The notes beneath the pieces were generated by a model. That model was not told where the DNA came from and made no database searches. It saw only the letters and a list, made by a program, of their open reading frames with translations. Positions 24,363 to 34,215 of a stretch of 64,000 bases of DNA are shown here, in pieces. The position numbers were made by a program, and so were the translations under genes. The first letter of the stretch is position 1. Every line of letters begins with the position of its first letter. Location of the stretch: NCBI GenBank assembly GCA_963682025.1, contig OY821519.1:161690987-161754986 (forward strand), in the 5' to 3' direction. This DNA is from Cordilura impudica. Lineage: Eukaryota; Arthropoda; Insecta; Diptera; Scathophagidae.

Positions 24363-24946
24363 AAAATAATTGGGTTAAATTTGCCTGCTAGCGATAAAAA
24401 ATTAGAGTCGTAAATATTGAGTCAAAATTTGTAATATTATTCAAAAAAAAAATTTGTTGTTGATTTTAAGTTGCAAAAACAGCAAAAAATAACTAATAGT
24501 TTTTTGGTTCTTTTGATGTATAAATCTTGTTTAAAACCAGATTTTATTGTTGGTTACGTTTGTCATAAGCTATACACACAAACAAGAGTAGAGAGTGAGG
24601 TCTCTGCTATTACATTGACGTCTTGTTATGTATGTTTGTGCGTGTTATTAATGTGTTATTTAAGTGAGAGTTTTTTCTTTTTTAATGTTTCTCTTTTACT
24701 TACTGTTTGTATATAAATACTAATGCTTCGCTGCTGCAACTGGTTTGCTGTTTTTGATGACGATGAAGATGATGATGATGTTAATGATGAAGATGCTGCT
24801 GTTAAATTTTTGGTATTGAAGTTTTCCGTTTTAATTTATGTATTTTAAATATTTTGTTTGTCCCGATTTTTTAATTTTGAGGGTCACACCTTTATTTTGT
24901 TTAAAATAAATTTACAAAAAAATTTATCTGGTTCGATGGGACCAAA
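24363..24946 (-). other. BEL/Pao 5' leader with primer-binding site
   Basis: Lies between the gag relic and the LTR. At 24,926-24,946 the minus strand reads TTTGGTCCCATCGAACCAG directly after the LTR, consistent with a BEL-type primer-binding site. A GATGAT-rich stretch occurs at 24,757-24,800. No gene. Confidence 0.6.
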
Positions 24947-25592
24947 TGTTTGATGAAAACACGTTCATCGAATTTTTTGTATATTATAAAGTTATGTTTT
25001 TATATCAGTTTAATTCTATAAGATTTTACTTTAAAAGATTTTTATTTATCATAAATGCTTTATAATTTTACAATAAATGTTTTTTTTATTAACATATATG
25101 TTTAAATGTTTTAATGTTCTATTGTTGTAATTTTTTTCAAAAGGTTTTTAAATTTTGTTTTATAATAAAGGTTTTTGATTTTATTGAAATTCACAAAGTT
25201 TGATTTAGTAATAAATTTCTGAACTAATATTTTATTCACAACTGGGTTTTAGATTTTTGTCATTTTCACTGTTTTTATCACTATTCACTGCTGTTCACTA
25301 AGAATGTCTTCTACGAAGGTTTACTAAGCATTGAGATCATATTACCTTATATGTGTAAGTTTATAAGCATATAAAAAAAGATAAACAAAAAAGAAAAAAG
25401 CAATTATCTTATGAGTGGTGGGTGAAAGCAGTGAAGGAACAATTTGATGTTGGGGCATTTATGAACAGTATGTATATATGTATGTATGTAAGTAGGTATG
25501 TACTTATATGTGCATGGATATATGTAAATTAAACTGCTGGAAGGATTTTGGTTTAAAAAAATTAATTGTTGTGCGCTGAGGGCGACACAACA
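24947..25592 (-). repeat. 5' LTR of the BEL/Pao element
   Basis: On the minus strand it starts TGTTGTGTCGCCCTCAGCG (plus-strand end 25,592) and ends CATCAAACA next to the primer site. Length is about 646 bp. Boundaries follow from the TG...CA ends and the primer site, not from a second copy, because the 3' LTR is absent from the window. It contains a TATG-rich simple repeat near 25,470-25,520. Confidence 0.65.
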
Positions 25593-25826
25593 ACCGTTTT
25601 TATTGGTAATTTAAATTAAATAGCAATAATATTCTTAGAACTACCCTAATTTATATCAACAGGTTTGCTGATCACGTCATTCAGGTATTTTGTTGTTATT
25701 CTTTGGCTTGTGCAATGCTGTTCAATATTGTTGCTACCTTCCAGAATTTCTGTGTTTTGGTTAACACGCCATATGGGTATCGGATGTTGACTGTTGGCGC
25801 GTGCAATGACATTATTGTGAAATAAG
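25593..25826. repeat. Copy A of an ancestral tandem repeat (target region)
   Basis: About 25,705-25,826 resembles 38,068-38,180: both contain TGCAATGCTGTTCAAT, then CAGAATTTCTGT, then TTGGCGCGTG and TTGTGAAATAA. These look like two units of a tandem repeat later split by three transposons. Confidence 0.7.
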
Positions 25827-26925
25827 GGCTGACTTCATAAATGCAGTTTGCACTGCCACACTGCAATGTGTAGTGTGCACAAACACATTAGACTTAGTTT
25901 TGGCAATGTCGCAAGTTCATTATTACATGGCGATGCTTTTTAGTGCGCAACATCTGTAAAATTTGTGCATTGTTTTTTTGTGATTCTTTGGTGCTTGGTA
26001 TAAGTTTATTTTTACCTTTTTCTTTGCAGTAAGACTAAAAATACATCAAATATTTCAATTTGTAGTAGAAATGGCGGATTTATGGTAAGTTAAAATTTTG
26101 TTTATTTAAAATTTGCGTTTTACGATTATTTATGATTTTTTGTATATTTATTCATAGTGATAAAAAGTGGAACCGCGAAAGGAAGAATCTACTGAGGCAT
26201 GAGCCAGATTTCAGCTGCAGTTTTTGGAAATTTGATAACATCTCCCTTTACGAGGCAAATTATTTAAATGATTTTAACAAACACCTTATGTGCGAGACCA
26301 ATTGTCACGCCAAAGCGATCGCCGACATCTCTGAAAGAATAATTATTGTAATTTCTAATGCTTTTTGTAACGTAATACCAATACGTCCAATTGTGCGTGA
26401 ATGCCACCAGGGTTTAATCGCAACCTGCAACTTCTTAAAATTTAAATTATTAATTAATTTTATCAAATTATAACATTTGGTAATAAATACCTGAAATGTA
26501 CTTTTTTTCATTCGAAAATGAGAATAAAACACATCGTCCTGCATGCTTGCGATAATTTTACAAACATTTTTTTTTTGAAATTTTTCTCCTTAAATTTTTG
26601 CTAATTAATAATGCTATACGACGACGCTTTTTTGTTTATAATATTTAGATCAAAGTGCTGCTTGAATTTTTACAATCAGCCAATTTGAAAGCAGTTTTCA
26701 AAATAATGATTTTTCTGAATATTCATTTTAAAATACTGAATTTTACAAAAAGTTAATCACACAAAGAACCACAACTTAATCTGTCCAAGGAAAAAACTTT
26801 TGCGCGTTCATAAATGTCATTTCATTATTTGACAAAGCAGTACGTACCGCCATAAAACATTGCTTTGCCTTGTAAATGAATTTCATTGCAGTGATGCATT
26901 ACAAACTCCGTTTATGAAGTCAGCC
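25827..26925 (-). mobile_element. PIF/Harbinger DNA transposon relic
   Basis: Imperfect terminal inverted repeats of about 45 bp (both ends start GGCTGACTTCATAAA and share ACTGCAATG about 35 bp in) flank 1.1 kb. The 3-bp direct repeat AAG borders both ends, the TSD length of this superfamily. Comparison with the related copy at 38,170-38,190 approximates the empty site. Confidence 0.75.
26150..26560 (-). pseudogene. Harbinger transposase N-terminal fragment
   Basis: The minus strand encodes DDVFYSHFRMKKSTFQVF, then after a frame change FRDVGDRFGVTIGLAHKVF and GDVIKFPKTAAEI. This order (FRM..STF, RDVGDRFGV helix-turn-helix, IKFP) is characteristic of PIF/Harbinger transposases. Stops and frameshifts break it and the DDE catalytic part is not found. 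Such transposases cut and paste the element at its inverted repeats. Confidence 0.72.
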
Positions 26926-27924
26926 AAGCTGTTTTATCCGTCGCACATTGGGTTGAAATGTGTCAAAAGTGAGGATTAATTCAAAGTTGAAGTTAATATA
27001 TTGTAATATGTTTTGGTACCGGGTTAAAGCAGACAAAATTAACCATCAACAGCTGGCAAAAAAATTTTTTCCACGTTGTTTACTTTTTTGTTATACTCTC
27101 TCAAAATTTAATAATTTTCGCTAATTAAGTGCAAAGTAGTTAAAAGTGAAAAGCTGCGAATTTCAAGTATATTTTTTTTGTTTGTTTGTTCTAAAATCAA
27201 AACCTTTTTTAAATGGATGCTTCAACTTCAGGTATTGAGCTATCTTCTTGATAAATTTTTTTTAGAAAAATGTTGTAGAAATATTTTTAAATTTTTTTTA
27301 AATATTATCCCAAAAAATGGGTATTTTTGAAATAAATATAGAGTTAAAAATTGTTATGGATGAGATTGGGTAAAACTGTTTCTATTTTAAATTACTATGG
27401 TGTTTCAGCTTGTGGATTCCAAACAAACATTTTGCGTATATTTGCAATTACGCAAAACATTTAACTTTTTTTTTTTTAAATCCCCAGTTGCAGATCAAAA
27501 CATGCTGCAAACGCAATAGCTTACATTTGTTCATTGTTTTGTTTCTTTTGTTTTAGCTTTCTTTTCGTTACTGTGATTTTTGTTATTGGTGTTGTAAATA
27601 TGTAACCTAGTATATCAACAACTTATTTTAATGATCATGTATATTAGAGTGGGACGAAAGTGAAAAAGTACAATGATAAGACAAAATGTGGAAAACTCTT
27701 TAAATTGCAATAAAAGTTTCCAGTTTTCGAAAATTTCATCGTCAATATACAAATATGTTACATATAATAAAAATCAATACTTTTACTTTATTCTACAAAT
27801 TGAAGAAAACGGTAAGTCTCAATATTACAAATTGTGGAATAAAATTTTTTTAGTTCAACATACTTAAAATGTCTTAACCCTGGTACGTTTTAATATTTTG
27901 ATTTTATTGCTGTATCCTGTGGAC

Positions 27925-28379
27925 ATGAGATTCATATTGATCAGTTTAGAAATTATTCTCACAACACGGCCAGACATTTCGTTAAGCTCTATCCGGCTTG
28001 TTATATGCCTCCCACATTACATAAATTCTTTATTCGCGGGTCAGAAATAGTTACACATGCATTATTGCCAATTGGCCAACTATCTGAGGAAGCTCAAGAA
28101 GTTCGAAACAAAGATTTTAAAAATTATAGAGAACACTATGCGCATAAATGCAGTCGGGAGAAGTCAAATGAAGGCATATATAATATGTTTCTACTTAGTT
28201 CAGATCCATTACTTACCGCCAAAAGTAAAAGTTATAAGAAAAAAATTCATCATATACCACAGATGGCACTATATTTAATAATTTTGTAAAACACAACAGG
28301 TGAAGAAGATGTAAATGATGATGAATATGAAGATGATGTCTATGAAAGTAATGATAATTATGATGAGTGTGAAATATGA
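27925..28379 (+). pseudogene. Transib (RAG1-related) transposase C-terminal remnant
   Basis: Only the C-terminal part of a Transib transposase is recognisable: EIHIDQFRNYSHNTARHF, then YMPPTLHKFFIRGSEIVTHA and LLPIGQLSEEAQEVRNKDF, followed by LLSSDPLL. The SEEAQE stretch corresponds to the region of the catalytic glutamate in RAG1. An acidic tail (EEDVNDDEYEDDVYESND) follows after a break near 28,289. The N-terminus and both catalytic aspartates are missing. It is homologous to the 3' half of the copy at 44,041-44,593. Confidence 0.8.
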
Positions 28380-28735
28380 TGTAATGGTGATTATAAGAAT
28401 GAAAATTTTGTTGATATGGAGCATAATTAATAAAAAAAATAAATAAATAATATTTATATACTTGATATTTTAATAGAGCATTTAGTACACTATAGTTTGC
28501 AATTTAAATCATTAACTTATCTCTTTAGAATCCAAAGTTACACCAAAAATTGTGAACCAAGGAAAGTTTTTCCGAAAACCAAAGCGCTTGACAGGTATAA
28601 AAAAATTTTTTAAAAATAATTTTCTTCTCCCAAATGGTTGTTTTTAATCCACCAATAAGTTGTAAAAAAAATGTTTTTTTTTAATACGGCTTCTCTGAAT
28701 TGATCCTCATTTTGACTATCATTCAACCCACTGTG
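28380..28735 (+). other. Transib copy 1 3' noncoding part
   Basis: AT-rich. It includes an exon-like 66-bp segment (28,529-28,594) bounded by a pyrimidine tract with CTTTAG and by GTATAA, open in two frames. It ends in the right terminal inverted repeat. Confidence 0.45.
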
Positions 28736-28747
28736 CGTCGGCTCGTG

Positions 28748-29205
28748 AGTTACATATATAGATATTGACAAACCTACAAACAACGTCGACGAACTTGTTG
28801 AAACTATAGACAAGTTCGATGTTTTCCTAAATAAAATAGGTCAATCAAAATAAATGCTAACTAATAAAAATATATTTTAAAATTAATAAATGTTTGGATA
28901 AACAACTTAAACATATTGTGAAATAATTAAATAGTAACACTAAATAAACGCTTACTGCGTAAATATTGTCAAATTAATAAATGTCTGTATAAACAATTTA
29001 TACATATTGGGAAATAATTAAATATTTAGTGAGAACAAATTAATATTGTAAACTAAGCAGAAACTACATTTAAGCTAGCGAATAAATAAGTAAAACAAAT
29101 ATGTACAAGTTTAGTTTTGGACTTGACTTCTAGTTGTAGGAACGTTTTTAATAAATAAAATAATATTTTTTTAAAAACTCAATCGTGATAATTAAAAATA
29201 AAAGT
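28748..29205 (+). repeat. 5' LTR of errantivirus-like element 3
   Basis: Starts AGTTACATATATAG and ends AAATAAAAGT; the copy at 37,612-38,067 matches with a few percent differences. A TGGCGCAGTCGGTAGG primer site (tRNA-Ser type, as in 17.6/297) begins at its last base. The direct repeat CGTG flanks the element at 28,744-28,747 and 38,068-38,071. Confidence 0.92.
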
Positions 29206-29544
29206 GGCGCAGTCGGTAGGATCCAATAAAAACTATAATTGTGCAGTGAACATTTAAAAAAGTTAACACCACAAATTGTGCAGTGAACACTTAATATTAA
29301 CACCACAAATAAAACTATAATAGAAAAAGAATTGTGCTGTGAACATTTAAAATTAACACCACAACTGAAACTATAATAGAAAAAGAATTGTGCAGTGAAC
29401 ACTTAGAATCAACACCACACTTAAAATTATAATAAATAGAAAAAATATATATATAATTTGTGCAGTGAACACTAATACAGTGAATACCACAACTAGAAAA
29501 TAACACAAAATCAGAAAAGACAACAAGCGTTTGACAGCAGAAGA
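29206..29544 (+). promoter_or_regulatory. Element 3 leader with five repeated motifs
   Basis: After the primer site, the motif ATTGTGCAGTGAACA, mostly followed by an AACACCACA segment, recurs from about 29,238, 29,275, 29,331, 29,386 and 29,457 (spacing 37-71 bp). It lies between primer site and gag start, the place where gypsy carries its insulator and packaging signals. Function unknown. Confidence 0.65.
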
Positions 29545-31538
29545 ATGGAACAATCTCTAATACCACCCGTAAACTTAGTCGAAGAATTAGCTAGAAGAGA
29601 GCTACAACTGGAACAATTGCGAAATGCATATCTGTAACTGCAAGAACAACAACAACAGCAACAACAACAGCAACTTCAGCAACAAAATCCAACAACAGTA
29701 CAAGGGACAACATTCTGAAGACAATAAATCATCTACCCACTTTTACCGGAACAGGAGAAGTAACGGTAAACAGTTTTTTTTAGCAGCACGGAATATCTCT
29801 TGTCAACTATACTGGATGCAAATCTCAAAAAGGAGGCCGTCAGAACAATATTTTACAAAGTTATACAAGGCCAAGCTAAAGATATCGGCATCAATATACC
29901 CACACCGGACAACTGGCAACTAATTAAAGAAACCATGAAACTACGTTATAGACCCAGCGTTGAACCACACCAACTATACAGGATGATAGCAAATTAAAGT
30001 AAATTCGGTAAGTGAGCTGTTAACCGAAATCCAGAATATTAAGTATTAGTCAGATGAGCTGACAATTTATTATAAGAATGATCATTATATCGATTTATCA
30101 AACATAGATAGTTTATTAGTAAACACAAAAAAGAAATGGCGCAAGGGACGTTATTAGATAAAATATATGAAGAAAGGAACATTAATGATATATTAAAGAT
30201 ATTGACAAAGAGAAGGTTTGAAGACAGTTGTATCAGTTCAGAATATAGAAAATACAGGACTAATAAATATGATAATACAAATTCAAATCGTAACTATAAT
30301 CGAAATCAAAACAAGTAAGAAATTATAGTCGGTCTAGACCGACTATACGATACCTATACCATGGTTTAGATACCCTATCTCTTCGGTCCAACTAATTGGA
30401 TATATAGAAAATAAGCATAAACCAAATTTGAGTGCCATTGTTATTAATTTTTTTGGCTGCAGATATGAAAAAGTTCATATCGGGTGCTATATTTATATGG
30501 GGACTAGGTCGAAAAATGGACCGATCCTGACCATACTTGCTAAAGTCACTTATATTTTGAAAAAATATATACAAACCAAATTTGAGAGAAATCTGTGCAA
30601 TATTTTTGTTTTTTGATAGATTTAAGTGAAGATCGGGAAGCAGCTCTATATGGGGCCTATGACTAAGAATTGTCCTTAAGGGATTTTTTTTGGACTACTG
30701 ATTAATGGATACAATAAACACATACAAACCCAATTTGACTAAGATCTATGTTATAGTTTGGATCTTATGGCAATTTATGTTGATATCATAGGGATATCAT
30801 TTGTATGGGGACTAGGCCTGAACATGGACCGATTTTCACCAATTTTAATAGCGTTAATCCTATGGGCGATAAAAGCTTATATACCAAATTTTCACATTTG
30901 CGACCTGTAGTTTGATTACAAGGTTTACATTGACACGCAGACGGATGGACGGACGGACGGACGGACGGACATCGCTAAATCGATTCAGAAAGTGATTCGT
31001 AGTCGATCGGTATAATAAAAGATGGGTCTAGGACAAATATTTTTGGTAGTTACAACAGCAGCACAAAGTCATTATACCCAAACCGCAAAGTGGTATAGGG
31101 TATAACTATCAAAATAGAGGGCAAAGCAATTTGAATAATAATCATTACAATAATTATAATAGTAATAATAACAATAATAATAATATTAATAGGGATAGAC
31201 AATTTAATAATTCAGGACGTTATAAGGCCCAGATCAATAGGGATAATAATATGTCAGGACAATTCCAGAATTTTACACAGGCAGGAAACCCTAGGCCAAA
31301 CTCCGGTCAATATCGCTGGAATCAACCTAGGCAAGACCGAGCTGAAAAGATGGAAGTAGACAATATAGAAAGAATTTATAATAATCCTCGAGTGGCAGGA
31401 CACCCTAATCATAAGTTTAGCCAAAAGCGCTTAAATTCTGATAGGCAAAGCCCAGAAGGACCTGAAATAAATTATGGAGAAGAAATTAATAATACAGTGT
31501 TTTTTACGAAGCAGCCTCTGAATGCCTGCCAAAGATAA
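29545..31538 (+). pseudogene. gag: Element 3 gag, interrupted
   Basis: The ATG at 29,545 opens 30 codons (SLIPPVNLVEELARREL) and hits TAA at 29,635. A glutamine-rich stretch and then capsid-like sequence (ILDANLKKEAVRTIFYKVI, DNWQLIKETMKLRYRPS, then LDKIYEERNINDILKIL) follow in broken frames. A 0.8-kb repeat interrupts the asparagine-rich C-terminal region at 30,312-31,107; coding resumes as NNNHYNNYNSNNNN and ends at 31,538. No zinc knuckles are seen, as usual for the 17.6/297 group. Not functional. Confidence 0.72.
30312..31107. mobile_element. 0.8-kb nonautonomous repeat inserted in gag
   Basis: The 7-bp repeat ATCAAAA flanks it (30,305-30,311 and 31,108-31,114), and the gag reading resumes across the gap. 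It starts CAAGTAAGAAATTATAGTCG and ends GGTATAGGGTATAACT. It contains a perfect 22-bp palindrome at 30,325-30,346, two internal repeats with ATGGGGACTAGG, and a (GGAC)n run near 30,945-30,970. It resembles dispersed fly repeats, but I cannot assign a superfamily. Confidence 0.65.
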
Positions 31539-32390
31539 TACTTAAGTTTGATAATAAAAAATATATAGCATTAATATATACAGGAGCTAGCCTCAGCTTA
31601 ATTAGTAGTGAAATAGATGATTTCAAGAAAATTAAATTGAGAAGTCCAATAACATTCAATACATTAACAAACATAGATAAAATTAATTATGAGGTACATA
31701 CAGACGGACCAGATGATTTCAATTTACCTAACAACGCAACGGTTCGTTGGAAAGTCACACCGTTAAGAGGTAGAATGAATGATTTTATAATATATATTGA
31801 TATATAAAATTTTTTAAATGCGCATATAAATATTGAAAAAGGAGAAATAACACTGACCGGAAAGTGTGTAATTTTTTAAATAAACCATATGATTTTAACC
31901 AAATTTGTACCCTCGAAACTAGTGAATTGGATTAAGAAATACTTTCATTAGATCATTTAAATGAGGAAGAGCATAGAGAAATTATAAAACTATTGAAGAG
32001 ATATAACAAGTTACTATTTAAAGAAGGCGACATATTAACCAACACCACAGAAATCCAACACGAAATAAAAACTACGACACAACAACAAATCAATTCAAAA
32101 TTGTATAGATACCCACCTCAACACGAAATGGAGGTTAGAAAGCAAATCAAAGACATGGAAGAACAGGTATTATTCAAAAGAGCTACTCAAGATATTCAAG
32201 TCCTTTAATAGTTATACCAAAGAAAATAGACAACTCAGGCGAAAAGAAATATCGAATAGTAATAGACTACAGAAAGTTAAATGAAGTTACTATTGATGAT
32301 AAGTATCCTTTGCCGAATATCGATTCAATATTAGATAAGCTGGGAAGAGCTCAGTATTTTACTACTCTAGACTTGGCAAATATTAGAAGA

Positions 32391-32920
32391 CTAGCTTAAC
32401 ACGGTGTGCTTCGCTACCCCTCATCGTTATAAAATCAAATAAAATAAAAAAAAAATATTTATACATTAACAAAATATTATTTATTGAATTTAGAATTAAT
32501 TATTGCAATGCTTTAGGATATACAATATTTTTAGTTTGTCCATCTGGAGCATAAACATATAAGTCTGTGGGTTTCCCTGCGTGAGCATGCAACATAAAGC
32601 TGTCCATGTGAGAAACATGGATTTGCTAAATTTAAGCCGCAGACTTGAAGAGATTGACCTTGAGCTTTGTTAACAGACATCGCAAACACTAATCGAACAG
32701 GAAACTGTAATCGTTTGAAGTCGAATGGTAAATCAGTTGGGATCATTGGAATGCATGGCAAAAGTACATCTGTTCCTTTATATTTGAAAGTTTCACACTG
32801 TGAAAGTTTAAGGAAGAATGGTCTGGCTTCCTACAAATCGGAAACAAAGGGACTGGCCCGCCGACATTCGCATGGAATGTATACCTATTTAAGAAAACAC
32901 CTTATTTAGTAAATCAATCC
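32391..32920 (-). mobile_element. Helitron 3' fragment
   Basis: On the minus strand, 32,531-32,761 encodes LVFAMSVNKAQGQSLQVCG and HGQLYVACSR, the last motifs of Helitron Pif1-like helicases. Downstream the minus strand reads GAAGCACACCGTGTTAAG and ends CTAG followed by T, matching the CTRR-T Helitron 3' end. No Rep domain or TC 5' end is seen, so it is 5'-truncated. Confidence 0.78.
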
Positions 32921-32929
32921 ATGCCAAAT

Positions 32930-34215
32930 ATTGAGTTATATGGGCGGGGCCTCGTCCCTTTGTCCACTAACAAACTTTATATAGTCAAGGGCTTAATAGA
33001 AGTTATTATGGATTTTAATTTTTCTAAAAATGGCGTGGTCCCGCCCAGTTTTCTTGTAGTACTATTTCTATTAATTTCAATACGATATATACCAAATATC
33101 ATCGCCGTAGGTTAAAAAATGGCCGAAATATGACGATTTTAAATTTTGGGTTATATGGGCGGGACCACGCCGCTTTGCCCACTAACAACTTTATATAGTT
33201 AGGGACTTATTATTTCGCAAAAATATCCTTTTGTGAAAATTTCATGACGATCCTTCCAGTAGTTTAGAAGATATTCCGATTTTTTTTTTCTAAAAAGGGG
33301 CGTGGTCCCTCCCACTTTTCTTCTGGTATGTATTTCTATTCATGCCAATACCATATGTACCAAATATGACCGCTGTAGGTCAAAAAATTCCCGAGATATG
33401 ACGATTTTAAGTTTTGGGTTATATGGGCGTGGCACCGCCCCTTTGTCCAATCAAAAATTTATATATCCTATTCTTCCTTCCAGAGTAACAGTAACTCGCT
33501 CTGAAAATTTTAGGAAGATCGGTTCAGGGGTTTGGCCTCCTATAAAGCACAAACAAACACACATTAATTTTTTATATATATATGTAGATATGTAGATTGA
33601 AAGCAGATTAATTATAATTTAAGGTAAAATGGGGCGAAACAGGTGGATCTGGTAATAAAAAAATGTATGGCTACCTTACCTGTAGATAAAAAGTTTATAA
33701 AACTTTAGGTAAATACATATTACAAAAAAAGTATTTTGTATAGCAAATATTGTTAGTGGTGTAAGTAAGTATCTGAATTAAAAAAAGGGGGCAGTGAAGT
33801 GGGCGCGGTTCATAGTTATATGGCGACGTTAACAGTATTAAGAGCAATATACTACCAAATAAAAAAAATCCGTTGGAAGGAACAAATTTGTACAGAGAAC
33901 AAAAAGTTTAAAACTTTCAAACAAAATTTGGCGTGAAAAGGGGCGTGAAAGGGGGCGTGGCGTAAGAAATGTTTATTTCTACCTCGCCTGGAGTATAATG
34001 TGTATACAATTTGAAGTAAATCTGTTAAAAACTATATGGGAGCAATTACTAATTTTAAAAAAGTGGGCATGGTCGAAAAAAGTACCCTATTAATCATGTC
34101 AGAGTCCCAGTTAAATGCTGTGAAAATTTCAGGAAGATCTGTCCAGAGGTTTGGTCTCCTATAAGGTACAAACAAACAAATAAACAAAAAAACAAACACA
34201 TATTCCATTTTATAT
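32930..34215. repeat. Degenerate tandem repeats with GGGCGTGG blocks
   Basis: At least three units of roughly 210-270 bp begin near 32,938, 33,150 and 33,418 with TTATATGGGCG and carry paired blocks such as GGCGTGGTCCCGCCC, CTTTGTCCACTAAC and ATATGACGATTTTAA. More distant copies lie at 33,900-34,200. They sit between the Helitron fragment and the resumption of RT, and may be Helitron-internal or a separate insertion. No credible gene. Confidence 0.6.

Larger units (their letters stand above)
26939..28740 (+). mobile_element. Transib copy 1 with TIRs and CGTCG target duplication
   Basis: The element spans 26,944-28,735. Ends match over about 45 bp: left CACATTGGGTTGAA, right (reversed) CACAGTGGGTTGAA, both continuing with TCAAAA and GAGGAT(T/C)AATTCA. 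CGTCG flanks both sides (26,939-26,943 and 28,736-28,740), matching the GC-rich 5-bp CGNCG duplications known for Transib. At 1.8 kb it is internally deleted compared with autonomous copies. Confidence 0.85.

Noticed and set aside
24721..24830. Acidic D/E-rich exon from the GATGAT-rich stretch
   Set aside because: Simple-sequence repeat in the BEL leader with no splice or start support.
26071..26473. Plus-strand spliced gene starting MADL with a GTAAGT donor and a TTCATAG acceptor
   Set aside because: The opposite strand encodes clear Harbinger transposase motifs inside matching inverted repeats, so the plus frame is probably a shadow.
28610..28813. Minus-strand ORF across the Transib end and the element 3 LTR
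   Set aside because: It spans a transposon junction defined by TIR and TSD, so it cannot be an ancestral gene.
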